From NCBI RefSeq assembly GCF_017696175.1, contig NZ_JAAORE010000001.1, positions 558,001 to 622,000 on the forward strand: DNA of 64,000 bases, in the 5' to 3' direction. This stretch comes from Prochlorococcus marinus XMU1404 (GTDB taxonomy: Bacteria > Cyanobacteriota > Cyanobacteriia > PCC-6307 > Cyanobiaceae). Positions within the stretch are counted from its first letter, which is position 1; every line of letters begins with the position of its first letter. The notes under the pieces were generated by a model. That model saw only the letters and a program-made list of their open reading frames with translations, had not been told where the DNA came from and searched no databases. The translations under genes were made by a program, and so were the position numbers. Below, piece by piece: positions 29,151-40,002 of the stretch.

Positions 29151-30914
29151 ATGACATCATCTATTGAATGCAAAAATTTTCTTAGAAGTTTACAACTTTT
29201 GAATCTTCTTATGAAAATAGGAGTTCAAAATTTAATATTATGCCCTGGAAGTAGATCAGCACCTTTAGCAATAGCTGCAGGAGAATTAAATAAATTAGGG
29301 CTGGTAAATATTTTTAATTCAATAGATGAGAGATCTGCGGGATTCCACTCTCTTGGGATTTCTGCTGCATCAGGTAATCTTTCTTTAGTTATTACCACTT
29401 CTGGGACTGCCGTAAGTAACTTATTGCCAGCAGCAGTAGAGGCAGACCGATCTTGTAAAGGTATTATATTTCTTACTGCAGATAGACCCTTAAGATTAAA
29501 AGATTGTGGCGCTAATCAAACAGTAAATCAAGAAGATTTTTTGAGTTCAGTCTGCAGAAGAGTCTTAAGTACAAATCTAAATGGACTTCATGAAACACAA
29601 GAAAATGAAATCTTGAATTTAGTTCGAATTACTGAGAAACAAATATCAACCTTTCCTGGTCCTATTCATTTAAATATTCCTATTGAAAAGCCTTTAGGTA
29701 TTTCATTTTTTAATAAAAAAAATGTTTTAGAGGTTTTTGAGAGAATTTATTTAAAGAAAAAATATATATTTCAGGAAGTTGAAATAAAGTCTGATAAAAA
29801 CAAATTCTTAGAAATTTCAAAAAGTTTAAATTTAGATAAATCCGGCATTATTTTGGTAGGTCCTTATCAAGGTTCAATAAATGATTTGACTTCTTTCAAT
29901 AAATCTATAGAACGATTACAAGAAATTACTGGTTGGCCAGTATTCGCTGATCCTGTTTCAGGAGTTTATTCTGATTTAAGAGGATTAGTTGTGAATTGGG
30001 AATTAGTCTTAAGGAAAAATAAAAATTCAATAAATTGTCATCAACTTTTGAGGCTTGGCCCTATGTCATCCTCTATTGATTTGGAGAAGTTTTTAATAAA
30101 CTTCGAAGGGATACAAATTCTTATAAAAGAAAAAAACTATAGAAAATTAGACCCTATAAAAAAATCATTTGAATATGATTTTGGGCTATCAAATTTTACT
30201 AATCTATTGTTAGAAAAATTATCAATTAAAGAAAAAAACAAAAAGCCTCTTACTTCGATGGCACTAGATCTGATAGAGGAAGGTGAGCAGATTAAAAAAA
30301 TTTTAAAAGAAAAAATTACTCAAGATAATCAAATTACTGAGTATATGCTTGCAAATCTTGTCCCAAAACTTTGGCCAGCTGAAAATCCTATAATGCTCTC
30401 CGCGAGTAGCCCGATTAGAGATTGGCTTACATTTTCTGAAAATGGCACTTTAACAAGAAATTGTTTCAGCTTTAGGGGAGCTTCTGGTATAGATGGTACT
30501 TTATCTCTTGCATTAGGTATTTCTAGAATTAAAAATCCTCTACTTCTTGTGACTGGAGATTTGGCTTTTATTCATGATATAAACGGTTGGCTGATTGAAA
30601 ATTCAATCGATATGAATTTAACAATTCTTCTAATAGATAATAATGGCGGAAATATATTTAATCGTATTTATAAAGAAAATTTAAAAGAAGAAGAATTAAA
30701 AAAACTTTTTCTTATGCCAAAAGAAATAAAATGGCCAAAACTCGCAGAGGGTTTTCAAGTAGAATTTAAAAGTGTGGCAAATTTTAAAAAATTACGAGAG
30801 GCATTCGATTGGAGCATTTCTATCCAGAAATCTGTAATAATTAAAGTTGATATTGATCCAGAAAATGAAATTTGTGAAAAAAATGCCCTTCTAAAAAAAA
30901 TAATTGGCAGCTAA
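29151..30914 (+). CDS. menD: 2-succinyl-5-enolpyruvyl-6-hydroxy-3-cyclohexene-1-carboxylate synthase
   Basis: MenD (587 residues) is a thiamine-diphosphate enzyme that joins isochorismate and 2-oxoglutarate in phylloquinone synthesis. Phylloquinone is the A1 electron carrier of photosystem I. The N-terminal [17 protein letters not shown] and the ThDP-side [17 protein letters not shown] are clear. The ThDP/Mg motif [12 protein letters not shown] with NNGGNIF follows near 480-515. menB follows after 35 bases in the same direction, giving a menDB unit. Confidence 0.96.
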   Translation: MTSSIECKNFLRSLQLLNLLMKIGVQNLILCPGSRSAPLAIAAGELNKLGLVNIFNSIDERSAGFHSLGISAASGNLSLVITTSGTAVSNLLPAAVEADRSCKGIIFLTADRPLRLKDCGANQTVNQEDFLSSVCRRVLSTNLNGLHETQENEILNLVRITEKQISTFPGPIHLNIPIEKPLGISFFNKKNVLEVFERIYLKKKYIFQEVEIKSDKNKFLEISKSLNLDKSGIILVGPYQGSINDLTSFNKSIERLQEITGWPVFADPVSGVYSDLRGLVVNWELVLRKNKNSINCHQLLRLGPMSSSIDLEKFLINFEGIQILIKEKNYRKLDPIKKSFEYDFGLSNFTNLLLEKLSIKEKNKKPLTSMALDLIEEGEQIKKILKEKITQDNQITEYMLANLVPKLWPAENPIMLSASSPIRDWLTFSENGTLTRNCFSFRGASGIDGTLSLALGISRIKNPLLLVTGDLAFIHDINGWLIENSIDMNLTILLIDNNGGNIFNRIYKENLKEEELKKLFLMPKEIKWPKLAEGFQVEFKSVANFKKLREAFDWSISIQKSVIIKVDIDPENEICEKNALLKKIIGS

Positions 30915-30949
30915 ATTCATCATTTTCTATCTTTGAATAATTAGGTTTC

Positions 30950-31807
30950 ATGAAAGTATTACCTGGTAAAACAACTTTAAATTGGTCAGAATGCAAATCT
31001 TATGAAGACATATTGTTTCACAAATCAGATGAGGGAATTGCGAGAATTGCAATTAATCGGCCTGAAAAAAGAAATGCATTTAGGCCACAAACTGTAGATG
31101 AACTCATTAATGCATTTGATATCGTAAGAAATGATGAAACTATTGGCGTAGTTCTATTTACAGGTGCGGGACCTGATAAGAAAGGTATTTATTCTTTTTG
31201 CTCTGGAGGTGATCAGAGTGTAAGGGGTGAAAATGGATATAAAAATGATGAAGGGAAGCAGAGATTAAATGTACTTGAACTTCAAAGATTAATAAGAAGT
31301 TTGCCTAAAGTGGTTATTGCCTTAGTTCCTGGTTTTGCAATTGGAGGAGGCCAGGTACTTCATCTAATTTGTGATCTCAGTATCGCCTCCGAAAATGCAA
31401 TATTTGGTCAAACAGGTCCAAGAGTTGGTAGTTTTGATGCGGGTTTTGGATCTAGTTATTTGGCAAGAATTGTTGGGCAAAGAAAAGCAAAAGAAATTTG
31501 GTTTTTATGTAGAAAATATAATTCCAAGGAAGCTCTTAAGATGGGCTTGATAAATGCAATTACAAAGATTGAAGAATTAGAAGCTGAGGGTGTAATCTGG
31601 GCAAGAGAGATTTTACGAAATAGTCCAACTGCTATTCGTATTCTTAAAGCTTCATTCAATGCGGAGAATGATGGGATTGCAGGTATTCAAGAATTATCTG
31701 GATACACAACTCAATTATTCTACTCGACTGAAGAAGCTCAAGAAGGTAGAGATGCCTTTCTTGAAAAGCGTCCACCAGACTTTTCTGACTACAAGTGGAC
31801 TTCCTAG
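30950..31807 (+). CDS. menB: 1,4-dihydroxy-2-naphthoyl-CoA synthase
   Basis: MenB (285 residues) is a crotonase-fold enzyme that closes the naphthoquinone ring in phylloquinone synthesis. The oxyanion-hole segment [11 protein letters not shown] is near residue 84. [19 protein letters not shown] is near 126, and [20 protein letters not shown] supplies the MenB-specific region. The C-terminal SDYKWTS tail is also characteristic. It forms a pair with menD upstream; glgA starts 36 bases after its stop. Confidence 0.96.
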   Translation: MKVLPGKTTLNWSECKSYEDILFHKSDEGIARIAINRPEKRNAFRPQTVDELINAFDIVRNDETIGVVLFTGAGPDKKGIYSFCSGGDQSVRGENGYKNDEGKQRLNVLELQRLIRSLPKVVIALVPGFAIGGGQVLHLICDLSIASENAIFGQTGPRVGSFDAGFGSSYLARIVGQRKAKEIWFLCRKYNSKEALKMGLINAITKIEELEAEGVIWAREILRNSPTAIRILKASFNAENDGIAGIQELSGYTTQLFYSTEEAQEGRDAFLEKRPPDFSDYKWTS

Positions 31808-31843
31808 TTTATTTTTCAAAAGAACTTTTTTAAATAATTATCA

Positions 31844-33301
31844 ATGAGAATTCTTCTTGCCGCTGCTGAATGTGCTCCAATGATCAAAGTTGGAGGTATG
31901 GGAGATGTGGTTGGTTCGTTACCTCCATCTTTGATAAAACTTGGTCACGATGTAAGGGTAATAATTCCAGGGTATGGAAAATTGTGGAGTCTTTTAGAGG
32001 TATCGAATGAACCAGTCTTTAGAGCAAATACAATGGGCACTGATTTCGCCGTATATGAAGCAAAACATCCCATTCATAATTATGTGATTTACCTAGTGGG
32101 TCATCCAACTTTTGACTCTGACCAAATATACGGAGGCGAAAATGAGGACTGGCGCTTTACCTTTTTTGCTAGTGCCACTTCTGAATTTGCCTGGAATTGT
32201 TGGAAACCTCAAGTTCTCCATTGCCATGATTGGCATACTGGAATGATTCCTGTGTGGATGCATCAGGACCCCGAAATTAGTACTGTCTTCACAATTCATA
32301 ATTTAAAATACCAAGGCCCTTGGAGGTGGAAACTTGAAAAAATGACTTGGTGTCCTTGGTATATGCATGGAGACCACACAATGGCTTCGGCAATGTTGTA
32401 TGCAGATAGGGTCAATGCTGTTTCTCCGACCTATGCAGATGAAATTAAAACCCATGAATACGGGGAGAGTCTTGAAGGATTACTTAATTATATTTCTGGT
32501 AAATTAAGGGGAATTCTTAATGGCATAGATCTTGATGAATGGAATCCAGCCAAAGATCCAGTTTTGCCTGCAAAATTCAGTATTAAGAATTTAGGAAATA
32601 GAATAGAAAATAAAAAAATTCTTCAAAGAGAAATGGGTCTCGAAGTTAATTCTAAAAAATATCTTTTAGGTATGGTCAGTAGGTTAGTTGATCAGAAAGG
32701 GGTTGACTTACTTTTACAAGTTTCCAGAAGACTTTTAGCATATACAGATTCGCAAATAGCTGTTTTAGGTACTGGAGATAGATACTTAGAGTCAGGATTA
32801 TGGCAACTGGCATTAGATTACCCTGGTAGATTTTCAGTATTCCTTACCTATGATGATTCTTTATCAAGGCTTATATATGGTGGCTCTGATGCATTCTTAA
32901 TGCCAAGTAGATTTGAACCTTGTGGGATTAGTCAACTTCTTGCTATGAGGTATGGCTCAATTCCAATAGTAAGGCGAGTTGGAGGTTTAGTTGATACAGT
33001 CTTACCTCATGACCCAGAAAATAATAGTGGTACAGGTTTTTGCTTTGATCGCTTTGAACCAATAGATTTCTATACTTCTTTAGTTAGGTCTTGGGAGGCC
33101 TTCAGACATAAAGATAGTTGGGAATTACTGCAAAAAAGAGCTATGAGCCAAGAGTTTAGTTGGCAAAGATCGGCTCTCGAATACGAAATTATGTATAAAG
33201 ATGTTTGTGGAATAAAGGAACCATCCCCAGATGTTGCTGAAGTTGAAAAATTTTCTTACGGACAATCAGCGGATCCATCTTTAAGAAAAAGTATGACTTA
33301 A
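31844..33301 (+). CDS. glgA: Glycogen (ADP-glucose) synthase
   Basis: GlgA (485 residues, GT5) transfers glucose from ADP-glucose to the growing glycogen chain. The N-terminal [16 protein letters not shown] carries the KxGG ADP-glucose motif. [16 protein letters not shown] is near 125, and the C-terminal [19 protein letters not shown] binds the nucleotide sugar. The length is normal. It works with GlgB, encoded at 2.4-4.6 kb. The murF gene begins 7 bases downstream. Confidence 0.96.
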   Translation: MRILLAAAECAPMIKVGGMGDVVGSLPPSLIKLGHDVRVIIPGYGKLWSLLEVSNEPVFRANTMGTDFAVYEAKHPIHNYVIYLVGHPTFDSDQIYGGENEDWRFTFFASATSEFAWNCWKPQVLHCHDWHTGMIPVWMHQDPEISTVFTIHNLKYQGPWRWKLEKMTWCPWYMHGDHTMASAMLYADRVNAVSPTYADEIKTHEYGESLEGLLNYISGKLRGILNGIDLDEWNPAKDPVLPAKFSIKNLGNRIENKKILQREMGLEVNSKKYLLGMVSRLVDQKGVDLLLQVSRRLLAYTDSQIAVLGTGDRYLESGLWQLALDYPGRFSVFLTYDDSLSRLIYGGSDAFLMPSRFEPCGISQLLAMRYGSIPIVRRVGGLVDTVLPHDPENNSGTGFCFDRFEPIDFYTSLVRSWEAFRHKDSWELLQKRAMSQEFSWQRSALEYEIMYKDVCGIKEPSPDVAEVEKFSYGQSADPSLRKSMT

Positions 33302-33308
33302 TTTTTTA

Positions 33309-34682
33309 ATGGAATTCTCTTTATCAGAATTAAACTATGTTTTGGGGGATATAAAAAATCTTGGCGATGAAAAAAAAGATTTATTGAATTTTAAAAATAT
33401 AAGTATTGATAGTAGAACTTTATTAAGTAGTGATCTTTTTATTGCGATCAAAGGTAAAAATTTTGACGGACATAGTTTTCTCTCAGAGGTTTTAAATAAA
33501 GGAGTTCAATCAGTAGTAATTAAAAAAGGTATGCAAAAATTACTTCCTAGTGAATTCCCTTGTTGGGTTGTAGATGATACCTTAGAGGCCTTTCAAAAAC
33601 TAACATTGCTAAAAAGAAAAAAATTAAATATCCCTATTGTTGCGATAACTGGTTCAGTGGGTAAAACGACAACAAAAGAAATGATTGGCGAAGTTTTAAA
33701 GAAACTTGGAAGAATTAAAGTATCCAGAGAAAATTGCAACAATGAAATTGGCGTTGGTCTTACTATCCTTGGGACCGATATAAAAGATAAAGTTTTGGTT
33801 CTTGAGATGGGAATGAGAGGTCTTGGACAAATTGAAAATTTATCTAAATATAGCGAACCAGACATTGCAGTTATTACTAACATTGGGACAGCCCATATTG
33901 GATTGTTAGGATCGAAAAAAAATATTACTTACGCAAAGTGTGAAATTAGCAAGTTTTTAAATCCTAAAGGAGTCGTAATCATACCAGCCAATGATTCATT
34001 ACTAGAGAAAACTTTAAAAGAAGACTGGAGAGGTAGAGTAATAAAAGTAGAGCTGTTAAATATAGAAAATCAAAATGAGAATTTTAAGAGAGATTATAAT
34101 TTGCGAGGATTTTATAATCCTTCGAATAAAACAATTTTAATTGAAGAAAATACCTTTGAAATTTCATTTGAGGGATTTCACAATGCTTCGAATTTCTTGT
34201 TTGCTTATGCAGCTGCTAAAGAGTTAGGCATTGATTTTAAAAGTTTTAATAAATTTGATTTTGTAAGTTTAGGTGGAAGGAATAAAGTTCTTAAATCAGT
34301 TAAAACAACAATATATGATGAATCATATAATGCTTCGCCAGAGTCAGTAAAAGCATGTATTGAAAACCTGCTTGAAAAACCAAGAAATAAATTTTTCATA
34401 TTTGGAAGTATGCAAGAATTGGGAAAAGAATCTGAAAAATATCACAAGGAAATATTCAACTTAATAAATAATTCAGAAATAGAAAAGTGCTTATTTATTT
34501 GCGATAAAAAAAATGAAAAAATTTACACCAATTATCTGAAAGATAAGAAAAAGTTCGTAGTTTTAAATCATATTAAAGATGTCCCTTTTGAGATAAACAA
34601 ATCTACTAAAAAAGGTGATTCTATTCTTATTAAAGGGAGCAGATTTTGGCAACTTGAAAAAATTATTGAATTAATTAACTAG
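33309..34682 (+). CDS. murF: UDP-N-acetylmuramoyl-tripeptide:D-alanyl-D-alanine ligase
   Basis: MurF (457 residues) adds D-Ala-D-Ala to the UDP-MurNAc tripeptide in the cytoplasm. The ATP loop ITGSVGKTTTKEM is near residue 114. VLVLEMGMRGLGQI and the ITNIGTAHIGLLGS segment are Mur-ligase hallmarks, and YDESYNASPESVKA lies in the C-terminal part. It converges on glmU with a single base between the two stops. Confidence 0.95.
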   Translation: MEFSLSELNYVLGDIKNLGDEKKDLLNFKNISIDSRTLLSSDLFIAIKGKNFDGHSFLSEVLNKGVQSVVIKKGMQKLLPSEFPCWVVDDTLEAFQKLTLLKRKKLNIPIVAITGSVGKTTTKEMIGEVLKKLGRIKVSRENCNNEIGVGLTILGTDIKDKVLVLEMGMRGLGQIENLSKYSEPDIAVITNIGTAHIGLLGSKKNITYAKCEISKFLNPKGVVIIPANDSLLEKTLKEDWRGRVIKVELLNIENQNENFKRDYNLRGFYNPSNKTILIEENTFEISFEGFHNASNFLFAYAAAKELGIDFKSFNKFDFVSLGGRNKVLKSVKTTIYDESYNASPESVKACIENLLEKPRNKFFIFGSMQELGKESEKYHKEIFNLINNSEIEKCLFICDKKNEKIYTNYLKDKKKFVVLNHIKDVPFEINKSTKKGDSILIKGSRFWQLEKIIELIN

Positions 34683-34683
34683 A

Positions 34684-36033
34684 CTAGGATTTCTTTCTTT
34701 CCCAATTTTCTATATTTACTTGCTTAGTTCTTGAGATTGCTAATGAATTATCTTTGGAGTCTTTTGTGATCACTGAACCAGCTCCTGTTGTAACTGATTC
34801 CCCGAGATTTATTGGAGCTACAAAAACTGTATTTGCACCAATACTGGAATTTTTACCAATTTTTGTTTGATGTTTTTTCTGACCATCAAAATTTGCAGTA
34901 ATAGTGCCTGCTCCAATATTTGTAGATCTTCCAATAATAGAATCGCCAATATAACTCAAATGGTTTACTTTAGATTCTTCCTCTAATTGACTATTTTTTA
35001 TTTCAACAAAATTACCTATTTTGCTAAAGGAAGATATTTTGGAATTAGGTCTTATATGACTGTAGGGACCAATTTTTATATGATCTATTATTTGCGAATC
35101 ATAAACGGTGGAATTTGAGATTTCACAATTTAATCCTATTTTAGAATTTTCAATAAAAGTATTTGGTCCAATAACGCAATTATTAAATATTTTGGTATTC
35201 CCTCTTATGTGAGTATTAGCCTCTATAATTACATCTTTGCCAATCTCCGCTTCTTCACTAATTGAACAACTTGCTTTATTGATGAATGTTACACCATTAA
35301 GCATATGTTTTTCCTTGATTAAATTCTGAATAATTTCTTCGCACGTTGATAGTTGTATTCTATTGTTAATACCTTGAAGCTCTCCATCATCATCTATTTC
35401 TAGGCTTATTGAATTCTTTAGTAAAGATATAGTATCAGTTAAATAAATTTCTTTCTGGTTATTATTACTCTGTAATTTATTTATGATTTTTGACAAATTT
35501 TCCCAGTTGAAACAGTAAACACCTGCATTTATTAATAAATTAAGGCGTTCTTGATTAGTGCAATCTTTTTCTTCAACAATTCTTTCTATTAAATCCTCTT
35601 TCAAAAAAACTCTGCCATACCCATGAGGATTTTTTTTACTTGTTGTTATCAAAGAAACATCAGCATTTTTTGAATTATGTAAATTTAAAAGCCTATTTAA
35701 AGTATCAGGCTTAATAAGAGGTACATCTCCATTGAGCACCAAAAGTTTTCCTTTATTTTCTTTTACTTCTTTACAAAGTACCTGTATAGCATGACCAGTT
35801 CCTAATTGAGGATCTTGAATTACAAAATGGATTTTTTTATTGTTTTGGATTGAGTCTTGGACTTCTTTTGATTTGTGTCCAGTAATTACGAAGATTTGAT
35901 CGGGATTTAATTCAATACATGAATCAATTACTCTCTGTAAAAGACTTTTGCCAGAAATTTTATGTAAAACTTTTGGCAATGAGCTTTCCATCCGAGTACC
36001 CTTGCCTGCAGCTAATATGGCAACACTAAGCAT
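34684..36033 (-). CDS. glmU: Bifunctional GlmU: GlcNAc-1-P uridyltransferase / GlcN-1-P acetyltransferase
   Basis: GlmU (449 residues) makes UDP-GlcNAc for peptidoglycan and lipopolysaccharide. The N-terminal pyrophosphorylase motif [18 protein letters not shown] and the GTGHAIQVL segment are present. The C-terminal half (about 245-445) is a left-handed beta-helix of hexapeptide repeats and carries the acetyltransferase part ([19 protein letters not shown]). The length is normal. The methyltransferase gene is 24 bases upstream on the same strand. Confidence 0.96.
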   Translation of the reverse strand: MLSVAILAAGKGTRMESSLPKVLHKISGKSLLQRVIDSCIELNPDQIFVITGHKSKEVQDSIQNNKKIHFVIQDPQLGTGHAIQVLCKEVKENKGKLLVLNGDVPLIKPDTLNRLLNLHNSKNADVSLITTSKKNPHGYGRVFLKEDLIERIVEEKDCTNQERLNLLINAGVYCFNWENLSKIINKLQSNNNQKEIYLTDTISLLKNSISLEIDDDGELQGINNRIQLSTCEEIIQNLIKEKHMLNGVTFINKASCSISEEAEIGKDVIIEANTHIRGNTKIFNNCVIGPNTFIENSKIGLNCEISNSTVYDSQIIDHIKIGPYSHIRPNSKISSFSKIGNFVEIKNSQLEEESKVNHLSYIGDSIIGRSTNIGAGTITANFDGQKKHQTKIGKNSSIGANTVFVAPINLGESVTTGAGSVITKDSKDNSLAISRTKQVNIENWERKKS

Positions 36034-36057
36034 ATTTTTTTGAATATATATCTAAAT

Positions 36058-36963
36058 CTAACTCCTAGAGGCCGACTTCGTCATTCCCCATTTTGTTCTC
36101 CATTTTTTTGTAGATAAAAGATTTGAGGATAATTGCTCATCTAATCTTTTACTAATGATATCTTCCTTACTTGAGTTTAAATTTTGATCTCGATAAGGAA
36201 TACTTGCTTTTGTTAAAAGATGTTCCTCTTCCATGACAGATAACTTATCGAAATTTGAATTGAGTTTAAATTTAAACTTATCAAATTTTGCTATAGCGAC
36301 AGTACCCTGACTCCAATAATTTCTAGAATTCAAATTTGGTTTAATTGTAAAAATCTCTAAACCTAGATTTCTTAATGTCTTTCTCACTGCCGCTGAAGAG
36401 GAATAAGTTATTAAATATCCCTGAGGATTGAGTTTTTGCGACACCTTAGATAAAAATTCAATCGTCCAAACTTGTGGGCATTTTTGAGGGGAAAACCCAT
36501 CTAAATATATCAGATCGAATTTTTTTGTAGCAGGAATAATATTAATTTTTTCTCTAGCATCGCCCCACAAAATTTTGCAGTTAAAAAATTTATCCTCAAA
36601 GCAATTTTTTCGATACAATGATGAAAATATTTGTTGGATTTTTGGAGCCCATAAATTCTGAAATGATTGATTCTTTAGCGCATATTCAAGAGGCTTTTTA
36701 TCTATCTCTAAGGCATACCAATTTAAATACGATTTTTGTTTAATTAATTCGTTTATTAAAGAAGCAGTATTATATCCTAACCCAAAACATATATCCAAAA
36801 CTTCAAGAGATCTGCCCTCGAATCTTTGCAAATCAGAAGGGACTGTAAACTTTTTTTTTGTTTCCTCTAATGCTCCTAATAAGCTATGAAAATTCTCTTG
36901 AAAAAAAACACTTCTTAAAGAGTAACTCCCATCTTTTGTTAAAACTTCTATTAATTCGGACAA
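36058..36963 (-). CDS. MnmC-type tRNA-modifying methyltransferase (DUF752), single domain
   Basis: The 301-residue protein has a SAM-binding fold: LDICFGLGYNTASLINEL near residue 55 and FDLIYLDGFSPQKCPQVW near 150. This is the DUF752 signature of the MnmC methylase, which completes mnm5s2U in tRNA wobble positions. The FAD-oxidase half of enterobacterial MnmC is absent, as in other cyanobacteria. The start is TTG at 36963, 8 bases after aroA. Substrate assignment rests on the family. Confidence 0.8.
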   Translation of the reverse strand: MSELIEVLTKDGSYSLRSVFFQENFHSLLGALEETKKKFTVPSDLQRFEGRSLEVLDICFGLGYNTASLINELIKQKSYLNWYALEIDKKPLEYALKNQSFQNLWAPKIQQIFSSLYRKNCFEDKFFNCKILWGDAREKINIIPATKKFDLIYLDGFSPQKCPQVWTIEFLSKVSQKLNPQGYLITYSSSAAVRKTLRNLGLEIFTIKPNLNSRNYWSQGTVAIAKFDKFKFKLNSNFDKLSVMEEEHLLTKASIPYRDQNLNSSKEDIISKRLDEQLSSNLLSTKKWRTKWGMTKSASRS

Positions 36964-36971
36964 AAAAATTT

Positions 36972-38288
36972 TTAGTTAACTAATTTTGCAAGATCATCCC
37001 AAAAAGCAGGATATGAAACATTAGATGCATCTGCTCTTATTATCTTTGAGGTGCCTTTGGCAAGAAGTGAAGCAATAGCAAGACTCATTGAAACTCTATG
37101 ATCAGTCTCACTGTCTACCTCCGCAGAATTAAATTGTGATTGTCCATTTATAATTAATCCATCCTCTTTCTCTGATATTTCAGCACCGAATTTGCGTAGC
37201 TGTCTTGTCATAACTTTTAATCGGTCTGTTTCCTTAACTCTTAATTCCTGAGCATCCTTAATTTCAGAAACTCCATCACAAAAACAGGCCGCTACCGTGA
37301 GAATAGGAATTTCATCTATAAGTTTTGGCAGGAGATCTCCCTCAATAGTGAATGATTGTAAATTATTTGCAGTCTTCACTTTGATAGATCCAATAGGTTC
37401 TCCAGCAACTATTGATTTATCTAAAACCTCATAATTGCAACCCATTGAATCCATTACATTTAATATTCCTGTTCTAGTAGGGTTTAATCCAACATTCTTA
37501 ATTAAAATCTCTGAATTTGGAACAATAGATGCAGCAATCATCCAAAAGGATGCAGAGCTTATATCTCCAGGGATTAATATTTTTTGACCAATTAAGTTAG
37601 CCCCTGACTTAATTACTACATTTCTTCCAAATTCCCCTCTAACACTTATATCTGCCCCAAATGCTTTTAACATTCTTTCGGTATGATCTCTTGAAGATGC
37701 TGGCTCAATAACGGAAGTAGTTCCAGAAGCCTTGAGGCCTGCTAATAATATTGCAGATTTTACTTGCGCACTTGCTACAGGGGTTCCAATAAGACATCCT
37801 TTAAGTTTTTTCCCCTCAATTGAGATTGGAGCTTTGTTACCTCTTTCTCTCCCTAAGATTTTGCCACCCATCAAAGATAATGGTTTACCTACTCTTCCCA
37901 TCGGTCTCTCATTAAGAGAACTATCCCCAGTTAAAATGAAATTCTTATGTTCTTGACCAGCTAATAATCCCATTAATAACCTCATAGTGGTTCCAGAATT
38001 GCCACAATTGAGAATTTCTTCGGGCTCTTTTAATCCATTTAGGCCTACGCCTGAAATAGTAAATGGCTCATCTTTTTTTATTTCTGGAATATTTACACCT
38101 AATTTCCTAAGACAATCAGCAGTTGAAAGTGGATCTTCAGAATGTAAAAAGCCCTCAATAGTAGTCTCACCTTGCGCAATACTCCCGATTATCAATGCTC
38201 TGTGAGAAATAGATTTGTCCCCTGATACTTTTATTTTTCCTCTTAAATTTCCTCCACCTTTAATTGTGCGGATATTATTCATTTTCAA
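36972..38288 (-). CDS. aroA: 3-phosphoshikimate 1-carboxyvinyltransferase (EPSP synthase)
   Basis: AroA (438 residues) makes EPSP from shikimate-3-phosphate and PEP on the way to chorismate, which also feeds phylloquinone through Men[19 protein letters not shown] is near residue 24, and [20 protein letters not shown] is near 93. The C-terminal RVKETDRL motif is present. In-frame ATGs at 38288 and 38282 are both possible starts. It is divergent from comB with 127 bases between. Confidence 0.96.
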   Translation of the reverse strand: MKMNNIRTIKGGGNLRGKIKVSGDKSISHRALIIGSIAQGETTIEGFLHSEDPLSTADCLRKLGVNIPEIKKDEPFTISGVGLNGLKEPEEILNCGNSGTTMRLLMGLLAGQEHKNFILTGDSSLNERPMGRVGKPLSLMGGKILGRERGNKAPISIEGKKLKGCLIGTPVASAQVKSAILLAGLKASGTTSVIEPASSRDHTERMLKAFGADISVRGEFGRNVVIKSGANLIGQKILIPGDISSASFWMIAASIVPNSEILIKNVGLNPTRTGILNVMDSMGCNYEVLDKSIVAGEPIGSIKVKTANNLQSFTIEGDLLPKLIDEIPILTVAACFCDGVSEIKDAQELRVKETDRLKVMTRQLRKFGAEISEKEDGLIINGQSQFNSAEVDSETDHRVSMSLAIASLLAKGTSKIIRADASNVSYPAFWDDLAKLVN

Positions 38289-38403
38289 ACTAGTACTTAA
38301 ATAGATTTTTACTTATGCAAACTAGATATATCTTATCAATAAGTTTGTTTTTTAAAAAAAAATATTCAAAGTAAGTAACTGTTTTCTATAATAAAGCCAG
38401 AAA

Positions 38404-38418
38404 AGGGATTTAATCATT
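38404..38418 (+). promoter_or_regulatory. Ribosome binding site and probable AUU start of comB
   Basis: The sequence AGGGATTTAATCATT holds a good Shine-Dalgarno core (AGGG, 38404-38407). Eight bases further on lies the ATT codon at 38416. That codon opens the reading frame exactly where ComB homologues begin (xNLTYYHV). No ATG, GTG or TTG occurs in frame between the upstream stop (TAA at 38392) and residue 51. AUU initiation is known from infC in bacteria. The site is inferred, not proven. Confidence 0.55.
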
Positions 38419-39144
38419 AATCTTACTTATTATCACGTTGCAAATGATGTTCCAGAAATAAGTCCAGATATTGCAGTTGTAATAGATGTTTTAAGAGCCA
38501 CAACTACAATTTCTTGGGCTTTAAAAAATGGAGCTGACTCAATACAAGTATTTGCAGATTTAGACTTGTTGAAAGAATCTGCGAATAAATGGCATTCTCA
38601 TCAGAGAATAATGCTTGGAGAGAGAGGGGGCAAGAAAATTGAAGGATTTGATTTAGGTAATTCTCCTTTATCAGTTACGAAAAAAGTAGTTAAAGGTAAA
38701 AGACTATTTATGAGTACGACTAATGGTACTAAATCGCTACAAAAAGTTCAAAATGCAAAGCATTTATTTGCTATGGGACTTCCAAATAGAAGAGCAGTTG
38801 CAGAAAAAATTATCTCATTAAAAAGTGAAAATGTTCTAATACTTGGGAGTGGCTGGGAAGGTTCATATTCGCTTGAAGATTCTTTAGCTGCTGGTGCACT
38901 GGCCTCATACTTGGAAAGAAACTGTGAATTTGAAGTTAATATTATTAATGACGAATTACAAGCTGCTTTGGCTCTTTGGAATTCTTGGAAAAATGATATT
39001 ATGAAATGTTTAAAAACTGCAACTCATGGTAAAAGATTGACAAACCTTGGTAATTATGAAGAAGATTTTAAATGTTGCTCTGAACTTGATTGCTTAGATA
39101 TTGTTCCTGCTCAAGTTGAAAGAGGTGTAATTCGTGCCTCATAA
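38416..39144 (+). CDS. comB: Probable 2-phosphosulfolactate phosphatase, probable ATT start
   Basis: Read from the ATT at 38416 the protein is 242 residues, the normal ComB length. The first regular start (ATG 38566) would remove 50 conserved residues, including AVVIDVLRATTTISWALKNG. Family features are GERGGKKIEGFDLGNSP, FMSTTNGTKSL and LGSGWEGSYSLEDSLAAGA. ComB removes phosphate from 2-phosphosulfolactate in coenzyme M synthesis in methanogens. Cyanobacteria are not known to make coenzyme M, so the true substrate here is open. It heads a plus-strand run into nitrilase, amidase and murI. Confidence 0.82.
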   Translation: MNLTYYHVANDVPEISPDIAVVIDVLRATTTISWALKNGADSIQVFADLDLLKESANKWHSHQRIMLGERGGKKIEGFDLGNSPLSVTKKVVKGKRLFMSTTNGTKSLQKVQNAKHLFAMGLPNRRAVAEKIISLKSENVLILGSGWEGSYSLEDSLAAGALASYLERNCEFEVNIINDELQAALALWNSWKNDIMKCLKTATHGKRLTNLGNYEEDFKCCSELDCLDIVPAQVERGVIRAS

Positions 39145-39174
39145 TTTACGAATTAATTTATCAGGAGTAATGTT

Positions 39175-40002
39175 TTGACTGATTTTTTGGTAGCTGCATT
39201 GCAAATTACGAGTACTTCAAATTTCGAAGCGAATTTTGTTGCAGCAGAAGAACAGATTGAGGTAGCAGCTAGAAGAGGCGCTGAATTAATCGGATTACCT
39301 GAGAATTTTGCCTTTTTGGGAGGAGATGATGAAAAACTTAGATTAGCCTCTGAACTATCAATAAAGTGTACAAATTTCCTCAAAACCATGGCACAAAGAT
39401 ATCAAGTATTTCTGTTGGGAGGAGGATATCCTGTTCCTGCTGGAGATGATAGTCATACTCTAAATAGGTCAGCACTCTTTGGAAGGGATGGACAGGTCCT
39501 AGCAAAATATGACAAAATCCACCTGTTTGATGTTGATTTACCTGACGGGAATTTATATAAGGAATCGTCTACTATTCTTTCAGGAGAAGAATATCCTCCA
39601 GTTGTAGATGTTCCTGGTTTATGCAAGGTTGGATTATCAATTTGTTACGATGTTAGGTTCCCTGAACTTTATAGATATTTGTCTGCGAATGGTGCGGAGT
39701 TAATTATGATTCCAGCAGCTTTTACAGCATTTACTGGGAAAGATCATTGGCAAATCCTATTACAGGCAAGAGCGATTGAAAATACAGCATATATAGTTGC
39801 TCCAGCGCAAACTGGAATTCATTACGGAAGAAGGCAAAGTCATGGCCATGCAATGGTAATCGATCCATGGGGTACCGTCTTGTCTGATGCTGGAAAAACT
39901 CAAGGTGCTGCAATAGCACCGGCTGATAAAGAGAGAGTCAAGAAAATTAGGGAGCAGATGCCTAGTCTCAAACATAGAAAAAATAAATTGTTTGCAAACT
40001 AA
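39175..40002 (+). CDS. Nitrilase-superfamily amidohydrolase (Nit/omega-amidase-like)
   Basis: The 275-residue protein has the Glu-Lys-Cys triad of the carbon-nitrogen hydrolases: Glu43 in GLPENFAFLGG, Lys114 in KYDKIHLFDVD, and Cys157 in LSICYDVRFPEL. KIHLFDVD and RFPELYR are typical of the Nit1/Nit2 branch, which removes amide groups from damaged metabolites such as deaminated glutathione or alpha-ketoglutaramate. The TTG at 39175 follows an AGGAG sequence by 7 bases, so it is the likely start. Its stop overlaps the amidase ATG (TAATG). Confidence 0.85.
   Translation: MTDFLVAALQITSTSNFEANFVAAEEQIEVAARRGAELIGLPENFAFLGGDDEKLRLASELSIKCTNFLKTMAQRYQVFLLGGGYPVPAGDDSHTLNRSALFGRDGQVLAKYDKIHLFDVDLPDGNLYKESSTILSGEEYPPVVDVPGLCKVGLSICYDVRFPELYRYLSANGAELIMIPAAFTAFTGKDHWQILLQARAIENTAYIVAPAQTGIHYGRRQSHGHAMVIDPWGTVLSDAGKTQGAAIAPADKERVKKIREQMPSLKHRKNKLFAN

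Noticed and set aside
38566-39144. comB starting at the first ATG (192 residues)
   Set aside because: It would delete the conserved N-terminal 50 residues of the family; the frame is open and conserved upstream to the ATT at 38416.
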